Shown here piece after piece: positions 60,373-64,000 of a DNA stretch of 64,000 bases. A program made the position numbers and the translations under genes. Numbering within the stretch: the first letter of the stretch is position 1; every line of letters starts with the position of its first letter. Below the pieces are notes generated by a model. It had not been told where the DNA came from, searched no databases, and saw only the letters and a list, made by a program, of their open reading frames with translations. This stretch comes from Corynebacterium guangdongense (GTDB lineage Bacteria > Actinomycetota > Actinomycetes > Mycobacteriales > Mycobacteriaceae), in assembly GCF_030408915.1 (NCBI RefSeq), contig NZ_CP047654.1:744001-808000 (forward strand), given 5' to 3'.

Positions 60373-60577
60373 AGTTGAAGTAGGTTCCTGTCGTCATCTG
60401 TCACCGTCCCGGACAGGGTTTGGCGAAGGACGATTGCGACGACCGGCGGTTGAGCCTGGGGAGAAGAGTAACTTTTTGTAACGAATGAGTCACGCCCTGA
60501 GCACGGATTGATGTCGGTTTTCTCTCGGAAGGGAAATGGCGCCGTACTGACCTGCGTGAACGAGTCCAAAACGTTAT

Positions 60578-60593
60578 TGTGACATTAATCACT
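60578..60593. promoter_or_regulatory. GlxR (CRP-type) operator candidate
   Basis: TGTGA-CATTAA-TCACT matches the TGTGA-N6-TCACA consensus at 9 of 10 defined positions. It lies about 390 bp before rpf1 and 165 bp before the cold-shock gene, in the shared 570-bp intergenic region. Confidence 0.65.
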
Positions 60594-60636
60594 CATCTGC
60601 TGCCAGGCTGAATGATTGGGGCCTCTGTGGTTAGTG

Positions 60637-60661
60637 GGAACCCTGTCCCCGAGGTATAGTT
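60637..60661 (+). promoter_or_regulatory. Promoter of cold-shock gene
   Basis: TATAGT (60655-60660) is a strong -10. GGAA (60637-60640) and GTT (60659-60661), 18 nt apart, would also suit an ECF-type SigH promoter, so stress control is possible. A 100-nt leader follows. Confidence 0.5.
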
Positions 60662-60759
60662 GGACATTTATTACGAGGGGCGACGGCGAAATGGCAGTGT
60701 CGTCCGCTGTCAACCCTGCCGAAAACCCCGTCCCCCGAGAAGGAAAGAGGTGATTGTTC

Positions 60760-61143
60760 GTGCCCGTAGGAAAAGTCAGGTGGTACGACGCGTCAAAGGG
60801 CTACGGCTTCGTCTCCAACCCGGGCGGCGAAGACGTTTTCGTCGGTAAGAACGTGCTTCCGGACGGCGTCGAGGAACTCGTCGCCGGTCAGCGTCTCGAG
60901 TTCGACTTCGCCGCCGGTCGGCGTGGCCCGCAGGCCCTGCGCGTCAAGGTGCTGGACGCTCCGCGTCGCCGCACCGTCAACCGGCGCAAGCCCGAGGAGC
61001 TGGGCAGCCTGCTCTCCGACGTCATGACCGTCATCGAGACGCAGATTCAGCCGGCGCTGAGCGCCGGCCGCTACCCGGATCGCAAGGAAGGCCGACAGGT
61101 CGCGGAGATTCTCCGGGCCGTCGCCAAGGAGCTCGACTCCTAG
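60760..61143 (+). CDS. cspB: Cold-shock domain protein with C-terminal extension
   Basis: 127 residues. The first 68 form an OB-fold with RNP1 (KGYGFVSN) and RNP2-like (VFVGKNVL, where His of VFVH is replaced by Gly). A helical C-terminal extension of about 60 residues (EELGSLLSDVMTVIETQIQP) is typical of mycobacterial CspB (Rv0871), not of short CspA. GTG 60760 has AGAGGTGA upstream; TTG 60754 is an alternative. RNA chaperone by family. Confidence 0.88.
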   Translation: MPVGKVRWYDASKGYGFVSNPGGEDVFVGKNVLPDGVEELVAGQRLEFDFAAGRRGPQALRVKVLDAPRRRTVNRRKPEELGSLLSDVMTVIETQIQPALSAGRYPDRKEGRQVAEILRAVAKELDS

Positions 61144-61153
61144 CACCCCGCGC

Positions 61154-61198
61154 AGCACTCAGCTCCGGACGCCCCGAGGGTGTCCGGAGCTGAGTGCT
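61154..61198. terminator. Bidirectional terminator after cspB
   Basis: AGCACTCAGCTCCGGAC (61154-61170) and exact complement (61182-61198), then TTT; it also ends the convergent DUF2771 gene. Confidence 0.85.
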
Positions 61199-61209
61199 TT
61201 CCGCCGGGG

Positions 61210-61752
61210 CTACCGGCCGGTCGGGGACTGGGTGGCCACCGACCACACCGTCGCGTAGACGGTCTCGTTGCCCTCGTCGTCGGTGCCCAGCATCGCTGAG
61301 TTGACCTCGACGACCACCAACTGCGGTTCCTCCTCGGAGCCTGCGGGCGGCGCCGCGCTCACCGGGACCTCGGCGGAGGTGGCGTCGTGCGGGCCGTGCA
61401 GCTGCTGGTCGTTGGCGCCCGGGTTGTCGTAGATCGACAGCAGCGACCAGTCGTGGTCGTAGATCGACTCGTCCAGCTCGATGGTCAGGGTGTCGCCCGG
61501 GGCGGCGTCGATGACGGGAATCTCCCCGCCCTCGCCGCACTCGGTGCCCAGCTCGCACACCTGATACGGGAAGATCTCGATGGACTCCTCGCCGTTGGAG
61601 ACCGTGATCGCCACCTCGGAGGGATGCGGTGCCGGCCGGTTGTTGAACCAGGTCACCCCCAGCACGATGACGGCGACGATGATCGTCGTGACGACGGCGA
61701 GAGCGGAAACCTGGAGAACGGCGCGGTGACGTGCCTCTTTGCGGGTGGCCAT
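61210..61752 (-). CDS. DUF2771 membrane-anchored protein
   Basis: 180 residues. One N-terminal membrane helix (VSALAVVTTIIVAVIVLGVT) and an external beta-rich domain with a probable disulfide (YQVCELGTECGEGG) and GDTLTIELDESIYDHDWSLL. Family limited to Corynebacteriales; function unknown. TAGAAT (61761-61766) is 8 nt before the ATG, so leaderless. The glutaminyl cyclase gene lies just upstream on the same strand. Confidence 0.83.
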   Translation of the reverse strand: MATRKEARHRAVLQVSALAVVTTIIVAVIVLGVTWFNNRPAPHPSEVAITVSNGEESIEIFPYQVCELGTECGEGGEIPVIDAAPGDTLTIELDESIYDHDWSLLSIYDNPGANDQQLHGPHDATSAEVPVSAAPPAGSEEEPQLVVVEVNSAMLGTDDEGNETVYATVWSVATQSPTGR

Positions 61753-61783
61753 GGCGCCTCATTCTAGCGCCGTGACACCGGCG

Positions 61784-62608
61784 TCAGGACACCGGGACGA
61801 AGCGCACCTCGTAGAGGTCCGGCCAGCGCTTCCCGGAGAGGTAGAAGTGGTCCGACCCCGGAATCGCCGCGATGCCGTTGAGGACGTTGTCCGGGTCCGG
61901 GGCGGCGTTGTTGGGGATGGTCGAGCCGTCGATCACCCCGGTGGTCCGGCCGGTGGCCGCGTCGATGCGCAGGATGTCGGTGTCGGTGAAGACGTTGGCG
62001 TACACCTCCGGGCCCTCGGGCCCGTTCACGCACTCCAGTTCGTTGAGGCCGGTCACGGGCGCACCGTCCAGCGTCACGCTGACCCGTTCCACCTCCCGGA
62101 AGGTCGCGGGCTCGAGGCGGCGCAGCTGGGAGGTGCCGTCGGACATGAGCAACTCATCCTGGAAGGAACACAATCCCCAGCCCTCGCCCGGGTAGCGGAC
62201 CCGACCGACTTCCTCGAGAGTGTCCGCGTCGCGCCGGTAGGCCACCCCGGACTGCCAGGTCAGCTGCCAGACTGTGTCACGGTGGCGCGTGACCCCCTCT
62301 CCGAAGTGCTCCCCGTCGATGTCGCGGGAGAGCACCTCCCGGCCGTCGAGGGTGCGCCGGTACACTCGTGATTCGCCCCACTGGCCCGTGCCGACCAGGA
62401 GAGTGCCCTCCGGCTCAACCTCCAGGCCCTGGGTGAAGCTGGATTCGTCGAAGGGGTGGGTGTCCACGATCTCGACGCCTAGGCGCTCCACGTCTGTCGT
62501 CTCCGGGCCGGGGTCCGAGGAGAGCGCGGCGGACGAGCTGCCCGCACAGGCGGCCAGCGCGGACGCCGCGAGTGGAACCATGAGCAGGACGGGGATTCGG
62601 GATGCCAT
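61784..62608 (-). CDS. Glutaminyl-peptide cyclotransferase, lipoprotein
   Basis: Plant-type (beta-propeller) glutaminyl cyclase that makes N-terminal pyroglutamate on secreted peptides. 274 residues: signal with lipobox (ALAACAG), then propeller blades with THPFDESSFTQGLEVEPEGT near the start, ESRVYRRTLDGREVL, LTWQSGVAYR, LNELECVNGPEGPEVYANV and NVLNGIAAIPGSDHFYLSGK at the end. These are the family's conserved strands. Start ATG 62608. Confidence 0.88.
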   Translation of the reverse strand: MASRIPVLLMVPLAASALAACAGSSSAALSSDPGPETTDVERLGVEIVDTHPFDESSFTQGLEVEPEGTLLVGTGQWGESRVYRRTLDGREVLSRDIDGEHFGEGVTRHRDTVWQLTWQSGVAYRRDADTLEEVGRVRYPGEGWGLCSFQDELLMSDGTSQLRRLEPATFREVERVSVTLDGAPVTGLNELECVNGPEGPEVYANVFTDTDILRIDAATGRTTGVIDGSTIPNNAAPDPDNVLNGIAAIPGSDHFYLSGKRWPDLYEVRFVPVS

Positions 62609-62636
62609 GCCACTATCTTGCACCACATGGCCCATA

Positions 62637-63422
62637 ATGGCTGGTGTGTCATCCTCACGCCGAAACTCCACGCCATCCTCCCGGGGCTCCGGGGCCAAGA
62701 ACAATCCACTGCTGAGCTCGCGGGCCGTCGGCATCGCCCGCGCGGCCCTGGAGGAGCTGGGGGAGGGCGAGGTCGGTGAGCACATCGGCGTCGCCGGCAT
62801 GAGCCGAAACGTCGCGACCCACCGTTTCGCCGCCGACCTCCCCGGGTACCCGGGCTGGGAGTGGAACGCAGTCCTCGCCTGCGCCTCCGGCTCCACCTGG
62901 ATCACGGTCAATGAAGTGGCGCTCGTGCCGGCGCCCAACGGCGAAGCGCTGCAAGCGCCGGAGTGGGTCCCCTACGCGGACCGGGTCCGCCCCGGTGACC
63001 TCGGCCCGGGCGATCTCATGCCCCCGGCCCCCGATGACGTTCGCCTCACCGACGATCCCTCCGATCCCCGCGCTGTCGAGCTGGTCGCGGGCGCGGATCT
63101 GAGCAAGCGGACCAACTACCTGACCACGACGGGGCTGCGCGAGGCCGTCGACCGCTGGCGCACCGGCGACTACGGACCGACCTCCGAATTCGCGGAGAAG
63201 GCCCGGCTGCACTGCCGAACCTGTGCATTCTTCCTGCCCGTCGACAAGCCCATCGGCCCGACCTTCGGCGTATGCGCCAACGAGTTTTCCGCGGACGGCA
63301 TCCTTGTTCACGCCACCTACGGGTGCGGGGCCCATTCACAGACACAGGTCCAGGAGACCGATGACACCGGCGCGGCTCAGGTCGCCGACGTCGTCTACGA
63401 CGACGAGCGGCCCATCTTCTAG
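62637..63422 (+). CDS. DUF3027 protein
   Basis: 261 residues. After a basic, Ser-rich tail, the conserved DUF3027 blocks follow: GIARAALEELGEGEVGEHIG, HRFAADLPGYPGWEWNAVLA, PYADRVRPGDLGPGDLMPPA, and two Cys pairs (HCRTCAFFLPVD; FGVCAN with YGCGAHS) that may bind zinc. Actinobacterial; function unknown. TATCTT (62613-62618) may be its -10. Divergent from the cyclase with about 28 bp between starts. Confidence 0.85.
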   Translation: MAGVSSSRRNSTPSSRGSGAKNNPLLSSRAVGIARAALEELGEGEVGEHIGVAGMSRNVATHRFAADLPGYPGWEWNAVLACASGSTWITVNEVALVPAPNGEALQAPEWVPYADRVRPGDLGPGDLMPPAPDDVRLTDDPSDPRAVELVAGADLSKRTNYLTTTGLREAVDRWRTGDYGPTSEFAEKARLHCRTCAFFLPVDKPIGPTFGVCANEFSADGILVHATYGCGAHSQTQVQETDDTGAAQVADVVYDDERPIF

Positions 63423-64000
63423 ATTTCCTCGGCCCGTGCCCACCGGGCGGCCTCGGCGGCTTCAGCGGTGGGAATGAGGCCGCGTTCGCCGTCGACGAGC
63501 AGCGTCGCCGGGCGTTTGGTGCGGTACTCCATCCAGTGGTCGATGCGGCGGATGCCGAACACTGAGTTCAATGTCCAGGTTTCGCCGCTGAAGATCTCCT
63601 TGAGGCTGAACCCCTCGTCTTTGCGGCGGGCGGTGATCCCGAGGCCGCGGAGCCAGTCGAGCGTCGCCTCCAGCGTCACTGAGGGGGTCGTCTTCGGGTG
63701 CCCGGAATACAGGACCGTGTTGGGCTCCTCCCGGGGGAAGACGAGCAACGCCGAACGCAGGGAGGAGACGATCGCCCCGTCGTCGGTCTGCAGCAGACTG
63801 TCGTGGGCGCCGGCGCTCCGGGCCAGGAGCACCTGCTGGTTCTGCCATCCCATGTCCGGTCCTTTCACCAGCGGGCGGCGCCGCTCGTCGCGGACCGGGA
63901 TGGCCGCGACGATGTTGCCCTGGTGTGCGTTCAACGGACGACGGATGACGGTCGCCTGTCCCTCGGAACCGGTGATGACGGCGCGGTAGTCGTCGCCGCC
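63419..64000 (-). CDS. Aminotransferase class IV, 5' part outside window
   Basis: C-terminal 193 residues of a fold-type IV PLP enzyme; the frame is open to the window end, with GGDDYRAVITGSEGQATVI the first residues visible. Conserved parts: HDSLLQTDDGAIVSSLRSAL, SVTLEATLDWLRGLGITARR, SGETWTLNSVFGIRRIDHWM. Resembles 4-amino-4-deoxychorismate lyase-like proteins. The catalytic Lys would lie in the missing part. Converges on DUF3027, overlapping its stop by four bases. Confidence 0.82.
   Translation of the reverse strand, partial: GGDDYRAVITGSEGQATVIRRPLNAHQGNIVAAIPVRDERRRPLVKGPDMGWQNQQVLLARSAGAHDSLLQTDDGAIVSSLRSALLVFPREEPNTVLYSGHPKTTPSVTLEATLDWLRGLGITARRKDEGFSLKEIFSGETWTLNSVFGIRRIDHWMEYRTKRPATLLVDGERGLIPTAEAAEAARWARAEEI

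Overview
The window is high-GC actinobacterial DNA, most likely the chromosome of a Corynebacterium. Support: an intact rrn operon without spacer tRNAs; a tmRNA whose tag reads AEKNSQRDYALAA; a gene order (hisN, imp, prfB, ftsE, ftsX, smpB, ssrA, iron ABC transporter, DUF3239, XPB helicase, rpf, csp, DUF2771, DUF3027) known from corynebacteria and partly shared with the mycobacterial ercc3-rpfA-cspB region; and many genes whose -10 hexamer lies only 6-10 nt before the start codon, as expected for leaderless mRNAs.

Region 1 (1 to about 20511) is the right-hand part of an integrated mobilizable element. It ends in a tyrosine integrase next to a 40-nt tRNA 3' fragment (attachment-site remnant). 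Inward from that end come a noncoding tract with CTGCCGAC repeats, an excisionase-like gene, a D5/SF3 helicase-primase, a small coiled-coil protein, a structured oriT-like region and a MobV/Pre-type relaxase. The cargo is a type I restriction-modification operon (hsdM-hsdS-hsdR, hsdR cut by the window edge), a YYDEYGNP-repeat lipoprotein, an unknown 215-residue protein, a serine recombinase with an unknown N-terminal half, a DUF2971 protein, a pentapeptide-repeat gene without a normal start codon, and a 429-residue protein with a C-terminal GIY-YIG nuclease domain. Behind the last gene is a nest of palindromes and IS6-like terminal repeats. The left end of the element is outside the window.

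Region 2 (20520 to 44400) is core chromosome: a small membrane protein, a secreted S1 protease, two inositol-phosphatase-fold enzymes (HisN and a paralogue), RF2, FtsEX, SmpB and tmRNA (ribosome rescue), two short-chain dehydrogenases, two multicopper oxidases around a four-helix membrane protein, a GNAT enzyme, a CoA-transferase, a GlxA-type regulator divergent from an HD-domain hydrolase, a DUF4261 protein, a DoxX-like membrane protein, and a four-gene siderophore/iron uptake operon with a DtxR-like box.

Region 3 (44400 to 50500) is one rRNA operon (16S-23S-5S) with two candidate promoters, a boxA-like leader motif repeated in the 16S-23S spacer, a 19-bp stem bracketing 23S, and a strong terminator. 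Region 4 (50870 to 64000) is core again: a DUF4389 membrane protein, an aminotransferase, DUF3239, XPB-type helicase and its helicase-associated neighbour, DUF1348, a small conserved protein, Rpf1 behind a c-di-AMP (ydaO-type) riboswitch and a GlxR-like operator, a cold-shock protein, DUF2771, a glutaminyl cyclase lipoprotein, DUF3027, and a class IV aminotransferase cut by the window end.
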